The notes: generated by a model from the sequence alone, not told the origin. Positions 1-9,555 are shown, counted from the first letter of the stretch. The stretch: DNA of 64,000 bases from Shewanella sp. Choline-02u-19 (GCF_002836205.1 NZ_PJBE01000013.1:2914001-2978000), one strand, 5' to 3'. Program-made: numbers and translations.

Positions 1-39
1 TTAGTGGTACGTCTTTAATGATGACTTGCGTGAACGTGA

Positions 40-792
40 TCAACTCATTTTTCTGACCCACGAATCTGGTACTACTCGCAGTGCCCAATGCAACAGTGCC
101 CAAGGCCATGTAGGGACAAAACTATTGGCTTTTTCAGCCTCTATCGCTTTGACCATTGCACGGCACCCAACGTCAGTATCGACGATAAAGGGGACCTTTT
201 CGACCTGGTCGTTAATTTCACTTCGAATAAAACCAGGATGAATACAACTCACACTAATTGGGGTGTTCATCACATCAATGCGGATCCCTTCGGTCAACGA
301 GGTCACAGCCGCCTTTGTGGCCGCATACACTGTCATCGCTCGCCTGAAGCCTCGAACTGCACTAACCGATGATATAGTGACTAAGTGACCCGCATTTTGC
401 TTTCTAAAAATCTGCATCGCAGCTTCTGCTTGTGCCAGTAAACCAATAAAATTAGTCTCTGCCGTTTGCTTGTTAGCTTCAAAATGACCAGTACCGATTG
501 AGGCACCTTTGCCCATACCTGCATTAATAATGATCCGGTCAATGCTGCCCAACTCTTGATTAAATTCATCAAACACATCGAATACTTGTTGATGCTCGGT
601 TACATCTAAAGATTTAATAGAGACACGGATATTAGGATTGAGCACTTCAAGCTCACACTTTAGGGCTTCTAACCTATCGATACGCCGTGCGCACAGCGCT
701 AGATCTCGTCCCATCTTGGCAAACTCTAATGCCATTCCACGACCAAGCCCTGAACTCGCGCCCGTGATAAGGATAGTTTTTCTTATTTTCAT
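40..792 (-). CDS. SDR family NAD(P)-dependent oxidoreductase
   Basis: Classical short-chain dehydrogenase of about 250 residues. The N-terminal Rossmann glycine motif TGASSGLG follows a beta strand. Further in are an NAG motif (IINAGMG), a catalytic serine strand (VTISSVSA) and the YAATK active site (YxxxK). Substrate cannot be told from sequence. I chose the ATG at 792 (MKIRKTILITGA); an in-frame TTG lies four codons upstream, and neither has a strong ribosome binding site. It is the leftmost gene and appears to be a single unit; the 39 bases beyond its stop hold nothing I can name. Confidence 0.9.
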   Translation of the reverse strand: MKIRKTILITGASSGLGRGMALEFAKMGRDLALCARRIDRLEALKCELEVLNPNIRVSIKSLDVTEHQQVFDVFDEFNQELGSIDRIIINAGMGKGASIGTGHFEANKQTAETNFIGLLAQAEAAMQIFRKQNAGHLVTISSVSAVRGFRRAMTVYAATKAAVTSLTEGIRIDVMNTPISVSCIHPGFIRSEINDQVEKVPFIVDTDVGCRAMVKAIEAEKANSFVPTWPWALLHWALRVVPDSWVRKMS

Positions 793-900
793 ATCATCTA
801 GCAACTTTGCAGCAATTTTTAGCTAAGCTACTGTTGAATGGATAAAATGTAAACAGTTGTTTTAACTTTGAATGACTACAGAAATGCCTCAAAATCATCA

Positions 901-1146
901 CTAACCCAGCCAAATAGCCAGTATGAAAAACAACAGGTAGAAAGAGAATCCAATGATAAAGGTTATATTAAATGGGTCTTTCTCTTTGTACTTGCGACGG
1001 TGAAAATAGCTAACGGGTGTTAGAGGGTAGCGGGTTTTGCCAAAGCTAAAAATACGGATCAGTAATGCCCCGGTGAGACAAAATACAAATGACAACACAT
1101 AATCCCACAGCACCCAAAACACCAACTCCATAGCAAATACAAACAT
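901..1146 (-). CDS. Small membrane protein, unknown function
   Basis: 81-residue protein with two hydrophobic segments (about residues 5-30 and 60-80) separated by a basic stretch (RRKYKEKD), so probably a two-helix inner-membrane protein. A good ribosome binding site (AGGAGAGGCT before ATG) supports translation. I do not recognise a family. It stands alone between the SDR gene and a long upstream region. Confidence 0.65.
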   Translation of the reverse strand: MFVFAMELVFWVLWDYVLSFVFCLTGALLIRIFSFGKTRYPLTPVSYFHRRKYKEKDPFNITFIIGFSFYLLFFILAIWLG

Positions 1147-1526
1147 AGCCTCTCCTTAGCGAGTTAGCGGCAATACCTTTGCCTTTAGCGAGTAATTAAC
1201 GATTGCTTTTTTCGTTAACACAGCAGTGAAAATTGGCGTTTATCTCAACGTTCAACTAGGTTAACGAACCGTTAAAAATAAGTCATGTTAAACATTGTTA
1301 ACAGGAGAAACCGCAGAATTTACGCCAGCTAATTCTTGAAATTATGTGAATTTAGTAATTGCAGTCGTGGTGCTTTTGAAACAAATCAGTTAGTTAATAT
1401 TGAGTATATTGAATTGCGCTGTATAAACGGACTTTAAGCGCTATTCGTTATGAAGAAAACCGTGTGTTCATGGGGTTTTCGTCTACAGTTGTTCAAAATG
1501 GAGTGAAAGAAAACGGAGTACTTCAG
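1147..1526. other. Gene-free region upstream of the Usp gene
   Basis: About 380 bp with no supported gene. It is AT-rich and carries several GTTAAC-type words (around 1258-1304), including TTAACGAACCGTTAA. It must hold the promoters for the two diverging genes, but I cannot assign -35/-10 elements with confidence. Confidence 0.4.
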
Positions 1527-2411
1527 ATGATCTCTTACCACCATACGTTAGCGCTAATAGACAATCATTCAGCTACGCAATTCGCCCTAAATAAAGCCCT
1601 ACAGCTCGCCTGTAAAACTAAAGCGAAAGTCACCATATTGAAAGTCGATAGACCCTATAATAACTTTCTCAGCCGCTTAGGTTTGATCCCCAACAATGCG
1701 CTGGACCCAATGCTATTTGTCAATAAACTAATGAGTAAATACCAACGTCAGGGAGTCGAAATAGACGTTAAAGTGATCAAGAATGTCAAAGACCATCAGG
1801 CTATTCTCAATGAAACAAACGCCAGTGATTATGACTTAGTGGTTATGAATAATCAGCACCACAATACCATTATCAACGAACTTATCCCCAGTTGCGAAGC
1901 GCATCTGTTACGCGAAAGCAATTTGCCTATTTTAATTGTTGGCAATAAATGTTGGCAACGACAGGGGCACATTTTAACTGCGCTAGAAACGGCGGGATCG
2001 ACGATTGCCCATAAAGAACTTAATCAACATTTGTTAGATGATACACAGCAACTAGCAGACTTACTGGAAAATGACATCCACCTGCTTAACTGTTATCAAC
2101 TGAAAAACTGGAGTATGTCAGTCAATAAAGATCATGGCTTATTTACTGATGAGGAGCAAAGGAGTCATCACTGGGATCACCTAATCGATTCGGCTAAAGA
2201 GTATCATTTGCGAGATGATCATCTGCATCTTGAGCAAGGGCTGCCGGACCATATTATTCCCGAAATTGCACATAAGTGTAATGCAAATCTGTTAGTGATT
2301 GGCGCAGGTGAACATCATGGCTTTATTAACGACCTAAAAGGACACACTTCATCGGTGATCATTGACCAATTAAAGTGTGACATCCTTGCCATTAAGCCAA
2401 CGCAGCACTAA
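1527..2411 (+). CDS. uspE: Tandem universal stress protein, UspE-like
   Basis: 294-residue cytoplasmic protein with two Usp domains in tandem (about 1-140 and 150-294). The second domain ends in GLPDHIIPEIAH...LLVIGAG...SVIIDQLKCDILAIKP, which closely follows the end of E. coli UspE (from memory). A degenerate Walker-like G-x2-G-x9-G-S/T nucleotide-binding pattern is suggested but imperfect. I chose the ATG at 1527, preceded by GGAGTACTTCAG, over an upstream in-frame ATG at 1464 that would add a non-conserved 21-residue leader. Role: stress survival; its ligand is not determined here. Confidence 0.85.
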   Translation: MISYHHTLALIDNHSATQFALNKALQLACKTKAKVTILKVDRPYNNFLSRLGLIPNNALDPMLFVNKLMSKYQRQGVEIDVKVIKNVKDHQAILNETNASDYDLVVMNNQHHNTIINELIPSCEAHLLRESNLPILIVGNKCWQRQGHILTALETAGSTIAHKELNQHLLDDTQQLADLLENDIHLLNCYQLKNWSMSVNKDHGLFTDEEQRSHHWDHLIDSAKEYHLRDDHLHLEQGLPDHIIPEIAHKCNANLLVIGAGEHHGFINDLKGHTSSVIIDQLKCDILAIKPTQH

Positions 2412-2475
2412 TTACTCTAACGTATCAGCGCAAACACCTACGATTATAAATAACCTGTATTGACGCTTTGATGAT

Positions 2476-2817
2476 CTAGCTGGCGTCTCTTTCACTTTGG
2501 TTTTCAATAACGATGTCTGAGCCCGCTTGCGCCCAAAAATCGACCCTAAATTGGGTTTCTTCGGTTAATAACTCTACTTTATGCCAATATTGCGGTGGCG
2601 AAATAGCGGTCTGGCCGACCTCAATAACAATCTCTTGTTCCACCTCTGCTCGCCTATCTTTAAAACCATAAAACTTCAGCGTGCCACTTAATACATGAAT
2701 TTGCCCATACACGCCTGCTTTAGTGTTATGCAGATGCAAAAACATCTTTGGCACAGTGTCTTTATCAAACAATGGTGTTGATTTATAATTTACAAAATCT
2801 GTTGGTATCGTTGCCAT
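2476..2817 (-). CDS. DUF1971 cupin protein (YeaR / TehB N-terminal-like)
   Basis: About 113 residues of a small cupin. Features typical of the YeaR/TehB-N group are the opening YKSTPLFDKDTVPKMFL-HNTKAGVYG and the later ISPPQYWHKVEL, where the WH is part of the predicted small-molecule or metal pocket. E. coli YeaR is of similar length. The ATG at 2817 is preceded by AAGAGATT; an upstream in-frame start would add 14 residues. In E. coli the relative responds to nitrate/NO, which is family knowledge and not shown here. Confidence 0.8.
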   Translation of the reverse strand: MATIPTDFVNYKSTPLFDKDTVPKMFLHLHNTKAGVYGQIHVLSGTLKFYGFKDRRAEVEQEIVIEVGQTAISPPQYWHKVELLTEETQFRVDFWAQAGSDIVIENQSERDAS

Positions 2818-2963
2818 AATCTCTTTTAACCCCTTTATCATTGCCAAACCTTGCTTCAATATAGCTTGATTAAGCCTGAGTTAATCAACTAAATGCAAAC
2901 TTAAGGGTATAATAGCCAATTAGCGCCTTAAGCATTATCTTCGCATTAAACTAATGAGCCCAA

Positions 2964-3443
2964 ATGAAATCTGAATACAGCTATACCACTCAATATACTT
3001 TAGATAAAAGCCACTTTAGCGAGTGCTTTGATGAGTCAGTTGTCATTGATACCTCAATACGCGCTCATAAAAAGGCCATCATCTTTATACTTATTGGCAT
3101 TGTATTACTGCTGACTGGGATCAATGCTTATGCTTCGTGGTTTTTAATCGTACTCGGCGTATTAGAAGCATTAAACATACGTTACAAAAAACCTTGGTGG
3201 CTTATGCGTCAAATGGTCAGTAAAGCGGCCAGCAATGAAGTGACACTAACAATCGACGAACAAGGGATCTCTAATGACTCGTTTTATGTCAAAGGAAGTA
3301 TTCTTTGGCAAGATGTTGTGTCTATTTCTGAATCAGAACAAGGCTTTTTAATCAAACAAGCTAACACCGTTAATTACTTATCCAAACGTAGCCTAGATGA
3401 AGAGGCCATTGCATTTGTCTGCAGTAAGATGAATAACGTTTAA
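2964..3443 (+). CDS. YcxB-like domain membrane protein
   Basis: 159 residues: a soluble N-terminus, two transmembrane segments around residues 38-70 (IIFILIGIVLLLTGI and SWFLIVLGVL), then a C-terminal YcxB-like domain (VTLTIDEQGIS...ILWQDVVSISES...FLIKQ). Function of this family is unknown. The gene is monocistronic and divergent from the DUF1971 gene. Confidence 0.75.
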   Translation: MKSEYSYTTQYTLDKSHFSECFDESVVIDTSIRAHKKAIIFILIGIVLLLTGINAYASWFLIVLGVLEALNIRYKKPWWLMRQMVSKAASNEVTLTIDEQGISNDSFYVKGSILWQDVVSISESEQGFLIKQANTVNYLSKRSLDEEAIAFVCSKMNNV

Positions 3444-3888
3444 AAGCGATCGTTGAGCCCTAGTACCGTTTTGACGATGCTAGGCTGCCACATCGTTCAG
3501 CCAAAAATATTAACTACGTCTAGGTAATTGAATAAGCTCTTAAAATTCATGCTAACGTAAGTTGCAGACATCAATAAGCACATCCCTCCACTAAGAGGTT
3601 AACGTCTTTAAATTCAGCTAAAAAATCGAGCTAGGCTCTATGCATGTACCGATAACTGCATTCATAAACCCTTTTTATTCAGTGCTCTAATTAGAATGCG
3701 TCAAATTTATCCCATTCTGCGTCAGTCGTTGCAGATTTAGCGGGAGCTCAAATCTGACTAGCCTGTTGATGACTTTATGACCTGTATCACTTTGCAACAA
3801 ATCCACTCATCCCCATGATGCGATTAACGATTAGTGATACTCTATATTCTCTTTTGTTAATTTTGTAATCATAAGTCGATATCAATCT
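3444..3888. other. Gene-free region upstream of mipA operon
   Basis: About 445 bp with no ORF I trust and no obvious terminator or structured RNA. The last 60 bases are AT-rich (around 3838-3870) and probably hold the operon promoter. Confidence 0.4.
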
Positions 3889-4767
3889 ATGCATTATCTA
3901 TTGGCGCTAATCCTAAGCATTAGCTTTTTTGCAACTTCTGCGCACGCTAGTAATAACGATGCTTGCAGCAACGACACCGACTGTATTGAAGTTGGTCGTT
4001 GGGATATAGGTATTGCACTCGGTTACGGCGTTAAATCAAACCCGCTTAAAGATTTTGATGATATCCCTCTCTATGCCGCACCAACCATTGCCTACTATGG
4101 TGACAGTTGGTTTTTTGATAACGGCAGTATTGGTTACACTATTACTGAAGGTGAAAATTATACCGTCAACGTAGTGAGCACGTTTAGTACCGACCGCGCT
4201 TTCTTCTATCGCTGGGATCCCTCTAATATTTTCCTTCTCAAAAGTAGCAGTGTTGAGCGAGCGACAACGCCTGCAGGTATCTCAACCATGAGAACCAAGG
4301 CAGAGCCAGAGATCGATACTAATGAACTCGAAAATAGAAACTTTACATATCTTGGCGGAGTAGAAGCGTTTCTTTACACTAGAATTGGTATAGTCAAAGC
4401 CTCTGTTACACATGATCTTTTTAATGTGCATAATGGAACAGAAGCGCAGTTAAAATGGTTGTACAATATTCCACTTGATAGTTGGAATTTTGAGTTCGCA
4501 GCTGTGTTAGACTGGAAAAGCGAACAAGTCGTTGATTATTACTATGGTATTAGACCGAGTGAGAGCCTCTATTGGAGCGAGAAGTACCAAGCGGAGTCAG
4601 CTTTGAATCAAAGTATCGAATTCACAGGACAATATGTGTTAACTGAAAATTGGAATATTTTGCTGGTAGCACGTTATACCGACCTTGCCGATGAAATTGT
4701 TGATAGCCCTCTGCTCGACAAAGATTATACGACTACCTATTTTGTAGGCGCAGCGTATAGGTTTTAA
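3889..4767 (+). CDS. MipA/OmpV family outer membrane protein
   Basis: 292 residues with an N-terminal signal peptide (cleavage likely after AHA, residue ~20). The body matches the MipA/OmpV family: GRWDIGIALGYG, DDIPLYAAPTIAYYGDSWFFDNGSIGYT, and a C-terminal aromatic residue (AAYRF) typical of beta-barrel outer-membrane proteins. First gene of a four-gene unit with a DUF3019 protein, response regulator and sensor kinase. In Vibrio cholerae ompV lies beside the carRS (vprAB) two-component genes, so a shared role in sensing envelope stress or cationic compounds is a reasonable inference. The ribosome binding site is weak. Confidence 0.88.
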   Translation: MHYLLALILSISFFATSAHASNNDACSNDTDCIEVGRWDIGIALGYGVKSNPLKDFDDIPLYAAPTIAYYGDSWFFDNGSIGYTITEGENYTVNVVSTFSTDRAFFYRWDPSNIFLLKSSSVERATTPAGISTMRTKAEPEIDTNELENRNFTYLGGVEAFLYTRIGIVKASVTHDLFNVHNGTEAQLKWLYNIPLDSWNFEFAAVLDWKSEQVVDYYYGIRPSESLYWSEKYQAESALNQSIEFTGQYVLTENWNILLVARYTDLADEIVDSPLLDKDYTTTYFVGAAYRF

Positions 4768-4772
4768 CGCCA

Positions 4773-5186
4773 GTGTTATCAATAGCAAAAAAATCATGGT
4801 TGTGGTTCCTTTTTTACTCGGCGTTCAGTGGCTACGCTGTCGCTGAAGAGCTTGAACCTCTTACTGCCAGTCTGAGCTTATCCCCCACCATTTGTATTAC
4901 CAGTGAAGATGAAGAAACTTGTAATACTGAAGTTGTACTGACGTGGGAGCTGTTAAAAAATCGCTCAATATGCATCATATCTGACTACAAAGAACTTAAG
5001 AAGTGGTGCAATAGTTCACCTGCCGTTAACTCTTTAGCGATCAATGTCAGTGCAGACAAAGATATTCAGTTTGTCATGATAGACAAAGATACCCACGAGA
5101 CTCTTGCGGGTGTAAAATTAAAAGTTACTCAAGCTTCTTCGCCTCAAGTAAGGCGTCGTTACCGCAACCCATGGAGTTTATTTTAA
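4773..5186 (+). CDS. DUF3019 periplasmic protein
   Basis: 137 residues with an N-terminal signal peptide (cleavage probably after AVAE, ~25), then a beta-rich domain with four cysteines (ICIT, TCNT, ICII, WCNS) that could form two disulfides. I recognise it as DUF3019, a family found next to OmpR-type two-component systems in Shewanella and relatives. The start is a GTG at 4773, five bases after the mipA stop. Its stop overlaps the response-regulator ATG (TAATG), indicating translational coupling. It could act as a periplasmic accessory to the sensor kinase; this is inferred from position only. Confidence 0.8.
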   Translation: MLSIAKKSWLWFLFYSAFSGYAVAEELEPLTASLSLSPTICITSEDEETCNTEVVLTWELLKNRSICIISDYKELKKWCNSSPAVNSLAINVSADKDIQFVMIDKDTHETLAGVKLKVTQASSPQVRRRYRNPWSLF

Positions 5187-5899
5187 TGACCAACTCTCAA
5201 TCTACGCATAGAGTCCTACTCGTAGAAGATGACATTCGTCTGGCCAACTTGATCGTAGACTACTTAAAATCGCATGGAATGCACGTTGAAGTGGAGCGTC
5301 GCGGGGATACCGTATTAACCCGACTAATCAACTATAAACCTGACATCATTTTGCTGGACATTATGCTACCAGGCATGGACGGTTTAACGCTGTGTGAGAA
5401 GCTACCTGATTATTTTGCCGGGCCGATCTTATTAATGAGCGCATTGAGCTCAAATGAAGATCAAATTAAAGGCTTAGAGCTAGGGGCTGATGACTACGTA
5501 GTTAAGCCTGTCGACCCAGCGTTACTCGTTGCAAGAATTAATAACTTACTACGTCGTCAAGCAAAGCCACCACAAGTTGAGTCTCATTGTCTAAGCTTTG
5601 GTAAGTTAAGTATCGATCCTCACACTCAAGCCATTCGTCTGGGTCAAATAGAAGTTGACCTTACTAGCCATGAGTTTGAACTATTATGGTTACTTGCTTC
5701 TCAAGCAGGACAAGTCATGAGCCGCCAGTATATTTATCAATATTTACTGAATATCGACTTTGACGGTAAAGATAGAAAAATTGATGTGCGTATTTCGCGC
5801 TTGAGAAAGAAACTTGGTGATAATATTGAAACACCTTTCAGAATTAAAACAGTTTGGGGACAGGGATATCTATTCGCACCAGAAGCCTGGAATAACTAA
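5186..5899 (+). CDS. OmpR-family response regulator
   Basis: 237 residues. Receiver domain 1-125 with acidic pocket (EDD, residues 14-16), phospho-acceptor D58 (DIILLDIMLPGMDG) and the KP motif (YVVKPVD). A winged-helix DNA-binding domain follows (about 135-237; TSHEFELLWLLAS, RIKTVWGQGYLF). Start chosen at the ATG overlapping the DUF3019 stop, with GGAG ten bases upstream; a longer in-frame ATG at 5171 is less likely. RstA/CarR-like. Probably regulates its own operon and envelope genes. Confidence 0.95.
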   Translation: MTNSQSTHRVLLVEDDIRLANLIVDYLKSHGMHVEVERRGDTVLTRLINYKPDIILLDIMLPGMDGLTLCEKLPDYFAGPILLMSALSSNEDQIKGLELGADDYVVKPVDPALLVARINNLLRRQAKPPQVESHCLSFGKLSIDPHTQAIRLGQIEVDLTSHEFELLWLLASQAGQVMSRQYIYQYLLNIDFDGKDRKIDVRISRLRKKLGDNIETPFRIKTVWGQGYLFAPEAWNN

Positions 5900-5917
5900 T
5901 CTTCAAGCTAGTCTAAA

Positions 5918-7177
5918 ATGAAGCGTCTATTTTTAAGCTTATATTTACTGTTAAGCCTTGGCTTTCTCGGTATAGGTTGGACACTCGATAGTTTTTGGAA
6001 ACAGAATGCCGATCAAGAGGGTGCACTCGATGCACCTTTAATCGCTTTGGCGCAGGTATTAACAAAATTACCCGCGCTGCAGCGACAAGAGATGCTCAAC
6101 AGCATTAACAGCAATCCTGACTTTCCGTTAGCACTGCTCGATGCCGACCAAGTCGCGTTCTCAGAAGAACAGATGGTACAGAGCCACGCAGTTATCGCTA
6201 CGCCGTATGATATCAATCATGAACTTCAATTCGTTGCTGTAGGCGAACAAATCTTAATGGCTGGCCCCATTGCACTTGATCCTGATGCTAGCTTGCGTGG
6301 CCTTTATAATGTCTTCTTTTATCTCTCATTAGCGTTTGTCACGCTCATTTGGGTGTGGCCACTCTCTAAAGATTTAAAAACACTGCGTAACGCGACAAAA
6401 GAGTTTGGCCAAGCAAAGTGGAATACCCGTATCAAACTCGCTAAACGCTCACAAGTGTTGCCATTAGCCACCACCTTTAATGATATGGCGGCGCACATTA
6501 GTGCACTCATCGAAAATCAAAAACACCTTTCAAATGCCGTCTCTCATGAGATAAGAACCCCACTAGCTCGGCTCAAATTCGCCCTGGCATTGATCCCACA
6601 ATATTGTTTGCCAGAGTCTGATGAGCAGCGGCGCCAAGCATTTTTGGATGAGATGTTACTCGATATAAAAGAGATGGAAGACTTGCTGCAAGAACTGTTG
6701 ACCTATGCCAGTTTAGAGACACAACGAGAAGGACTACAATTTGAACTCTGCGACTTAAACAGCTTAACAAAGCAAACCATTAAACGGTTGCAGTCGCACC
6801 ACTCAACCCCTATTGAGTTAATTGAGCCTCAACAGATAGTACAACTGAAGGCCGATCCGTCGTTAATTGAACGGGCACTTCAGAACTTAATCACCAACGC
6901 TCAACGTTTCGGTGTCGAAAAGATCACTGTCGAAATTAGCCGTAAAGGTAAACAGATATGTCTCAGTGTGACGGATGATGGCGAAGGGATATTAGCGCAG
7001 GACCAGCTGAAAATTTTCGAACCCTTTTATCGCAGTGATACCCGTTGTAATGGTAATAAAGGCCATGGTTTAGGCTTGGCAATCATCAAGCGGATCATGG
7101 AGCGTCATCAAGGGGATGTATCGCTAAAAAGTCACCCCGGCTTTACCCAATTCACCTTAACTTGGCATCACCCATAA
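5918..7177 (+). CDS. Sensor histidine kinase (RstB/CarS-like)
   Basis: 419-residue membrane kinase. TM1 at about 3-24, a short periplasmic sensor (about 25-130), TM2 at about 130-150, HAMP to about 200, then HisKA with H210 (AVSHEIRTPL). The catalytic domain has an N box (NLITNAQRF), G1 (DDGEGI) and G2 (GHGLGLAII). All catalytic motifs are intact. It begins 18 bases after the response regulator and is its evident partner. The signal is unknown; the DUF3019 and MipA neighbours suggest an envelope cue. Confidence 0.95.
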   Translation: MKRLFLSLYLLLSLGFLGIGWTLDSFWKQNADQEGALDAPLIALAQVLTKLPALQRQEMLNSINSNPDFPLALLDADQVAFSEEQMVQSHAVIATPYDINHELQFVAVGEQILMAGPIALDPDASLRGLYNVFFYLSLAFVTLIWVWPLSKDLKTLRNATKEFGQAKWNTRIKLAKRSQVLPLATTFNDMAAHISALIENQKHLSNAVSHEIRTPLARLKFALALIPQYCLPESDEQRRQAFLDEMLLDIKEMEDLLQELLTYASLETQREGLQFELCDLNSLTKQTIKRLQSHHSTPIELIEPQQIVQLKADPSLIERALQNLITNAQRFGVEKITVEISRKGKQICLSVTDDGEGILAQDQLKIFEPFYRSDTRCNGNKGHGLGLAIIKRIMERHQGDVSLKSHPGFTQFTLTWHHP

Positions 7178-7218
7178 TTGAGCTGCTAAAGCGTTTAATA
7201 GTGTTAATGGTAACGCGT

Positions 7219-7524
7219 TTAGTCTAATTTAAAATCACTCACATCGAGTGAGTCTGGCGCTTGATCCTTAAAATCTAAACTCGGATTGACTGTGGCTCTT
7301 TCTTCGATAAGTTGCGCCTTCTTTGCTTTTAGTATCGCAAGCTGACGACGGCGTTTACGCTGCTTACACAGCCTGATGACATCAAATTTTTGCACATCAG
7401 AAAACTCGAGCCACTTGAAACGTTCGTCTCGATTACGTAAACACCCTTTGCAATATCCCCTCGCATCACTTTGGCAAATACCGATGCATGGGCTGGGGAT
7501 CTCAAAAAACTCTAACTGCTCCAT
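7219..7524 (-). CDS. DUF1289 cysteine-motif protein
   Basis: 101 residues. The N-terminus carries the DUF1289 signature PCIGICQSD...GYCKGCLRNRDE with four conserved cysteines (CxxxC then CxxC), suggestive of an Fe-S cluster or zinc site. A basic helix follows (KQRKRRRQLAIL...KKAQ) and then an acidic tail. Function unknown. Convergent with the sensor-kinase gene. Confidence 0.85.
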   Translation of the reverse strand: MEQLEFFEIPSPCIGICQSDARGYCKGCLRNRDERFKWLEFSDVQKFDVIRLCKQRKRRRQLAILKAKKAQLIEERATVNPSLDFKDQAPDSLDVSDFKLD

Positions 7525-7722
7525 ACTCTAAACATATACTATGTAAGAGGTAATACCAATTTCATTAACTATGCTATCGATTCAAAACAGCAGAAGACAG
7601 CATACTTAATGACGTTGAATTAGCGTAACGTTGAGCACGCTCATTGAAGTTATTGTCTTCATATCAGCGAGTGAACCAAAAGAATAATGGGGCTTAACGC
7701 CTTAAATTAAAGAGGCTAAATA

Positions 7723-8277
7723 ATGAATACACTAAAACGAACCTTATTAATTTGCTTGCTATCACTACCGCTACTTTCCCTACTCGGGTGCAGTTCCCCT
7801 CCAAAGAATGATTACGACCTTGATTACAACTTCTCTCCGCTAAAGACATTTTCACAAGTAGAGCCAGCGCAAACAACCGATCCGCTCAGTGCAGCAAGAA
7901 TTCAGCAATCTATTGCAGCTGCGCTTATCGCTCAAGGATTTATCCAACAGGATGAAGCTGCTGATTTTTTGGTGACTTATGGTTTTAGAGTCGATGATAA
8001 ACCCAAAGATTCAGGCTTTTCTATTGGACTCGGTGCAGGCTCATGGGGTAGCTCTAGCGGCGCATCAATCGGCACCAGTGTTGATGTTCCCGTGGGGAGT
8101 GATACCGCAAAAATCCAGACCATACAGATTGATGTGTTGGATCCACAAACACAAAAACTCATTTGGCGCGGCAGTGACAAATTTACTTTTGATGATGGCG
8201 GCGAAGAAAAGGCGCAAGAGACCAACGCGACTGTCAGCAAAATATTAGCGCTATTTCCACCGCAGAAAAAGCCATAA
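7723..8277 (+). CDS. DUF4136 lipoprotein
   Basis: 184 residues. Lipoprotein signal peptide with lipobox LLGC (Cys about 23), then a DUF4136 domain: YDLDYNFSPLKTFSQ near the start, followed by a QSIAAALIAQGF helix and a beta-rich end (LIWRGSDKFTF). The central segment is glycine/serine rich (SIGLGAGSWGSSSG). Envelope-located, function unknown. AGAGG lies eight bases before the ATG. A terminator follows directly. Confidence 0.85.
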   Translation: MNTLKRTLLICLLSLPLLSLLGCSSPPKNDYDLDYNFSPLKTFSQVEPAQTTDPLSAARIQQSIAAALIAQGFIQQDEAADFLVTYGFRVDDKPKDSGFSIGLGAGSWGSSSGASIGTSVDVPVGSDTAKIQTIQIDVLDPQTQKLIWRGSDKFTFDDGGEEKAQETNATVSKILALFPPQKKP

Positions 8278-8295
8278 CATCAAATTGAAGATATT

Positions 8296-8322
8296 AAAAA
8301 AGGACGCATAGCGTCCTTTTTT
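8296..8322. terminator. Bidirectional rho-independent terminator
   Basis: Perfect stem AAAAAAGGACGC / GCGTCCTTTTTT with a 3-base loop, lying between two convergent genes, so it can serve both strands. Confidence 0.9.
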
Positions 8323-8342
8323 GTTCCCAATATTATTCGGGA

Positions 8343-9113
8343 TTAGTGTGCGTGTGCAGCACTTGCTTCTGCAGCAGGTGCATCCGCTTTTTGGATATCC
8401 AACAATTCAACTTCAAATACTAAAGTAGAGTTAGCAGGAATAGTGGCTGTATCGCGATCACCATAAGCTAGTTCTGAAGGGATAACGAACTTAAACTTAG
8501 AACCCACAGACATTAGCTGTACGCCTTCAGTCCAACCAGGAATAACACGGTTCAATGGGAACGTTGCAGGCTCGCCACGAGCTACTGAGCTGTCGAACTC
8601 AGTACCATCAGTTAATGTACCAACATAATGAACTTTAACAGTGTCAGCAGCAACAGGCTTCTCACCAGTACCTTCGGTTAATACTTCGTACTGTAAGCCA
8701 GACTCGGTCGTTACAACACCCTCTTTTGCTTTGTTTGTTTCAAGGTATGCGGTGCTGCTAGCCAAGCTTTTCTCTGCTAATGCTGCCGCTTGTGTTTGGC
8801 GCTTTTCATTTAGCTTTTCATCAAGGGTTTGCAATACTGTTTGCATCTCTTCTTGCGTTAGCTTTAGCTCGCTGTTCAAGCCTTCGCTGAAACCAGTCAC
8901 GACTAGGTCCCTGTCTACAGTTAAACCTAGTTCCTCTTGTTCCTTGATATGGCCAGCCATATAAGTACCAATTGACGCGCCAACGCTGTAGGCTTCTTTT
9001 TGCGCATCAGTTTTCAATTCTACCGGCGCAGCAACTGCTTCTTGTGCTTGATTACAAGCACTAAGACCAACAACGGCCAAAGCCACTAGTGAATATTTAT
9101 AAATAGATTTCAT
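8343..9113 (-). CDS. fkpA: FKBP-type peptidyl-prolyl isomerase FkpA
   Basis: 256 residues: signal peptide with lipobox-like LSAC (Cys20), an N-terminal helical dimerisation/chaperone domain (about 35-135; YSVGASIGTYM...), and a C-terminal FKBP domain (about 140-240) with VKVHYVGTLTDGTEFDSS, FPLNRVIPGWTEGVQLM and ELAYGD. It folds envelope proteins by proline isomerisation. The lipobox suggests membrane anchoring, unlike soluble E. coli FkpA. The tail is Ala/His rich. Strong RBS (GAGGAAGC). Confidence 0.93.
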   Translation of the reverse strand: MKSIYKYSLVALAVVGLSACNQAQEAVAAPVELKTDAQKEAYSVGASIGTYMAGHIKEQEELGLTVDRDLVVTGFSEGLNSELKLTQEEMQTVLQTLDEKLNEKRQTQAAALAEKSLASSTAYLETNKAKEGVVTTESGLQYEVLTEGTGEKPVAADTVKVHYVGTLTDGTEFDSSVARGEPATFPLNRVIPGWTEGVQLMSVGSKFKFVIPSELAYGDRDTATIPANSTLVFEVELLDIQKADAPAAEASAAHAH

Positions 9114-9555
9114 TTAAAGCTTCCTCAGCATCTACACGTGGTTACTATAACCTTTACTTTTATTAAGCGAACCACTTTATACTAGTTAAATAGGTTATTC
9201 CAATCTGATTAGATAAAAACGACGTCACCGTGATTTAGCCACTTTTCCAATACAGATTAATATATTACATACATTGCCTGTCACTAGCCTGAACGACTAT
9301 TGCACTTGTATGAACAAAGATTCACTTAAAAGACAACACAGAATAGAGCAAGTTCAAAGCTGAATGATGACATTGGTTAATAAACCACTTATTAACTTCT
9401 TTTTCGCTTACTGTTTACTGACAATCCACCTAACATGTTGGACAAGTTGTTAATACGACTATCCCCAAATATACGGAGCCGTTGTATACTCTGCTTCAAC
9501 TAACGATAATCAACAGTAAGTGCAATGAGCATTTGCCCATCCATCAGAGGTAAAC
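9114..9555. other. Gene-free region between fkpA and slyX
   Basis: About 440 bp between divergent genes. AT-rich, no credible ORF, and no strong hairpin. It presumably carries both promoters. Confidence 0.4.

Noticed and set aside
5171..5185. ATG at 5171 as start of the response regulator
   Set aside because: The overlapping ATG at 5186 has GGAG at proper distance and gives the standard N-terminus.
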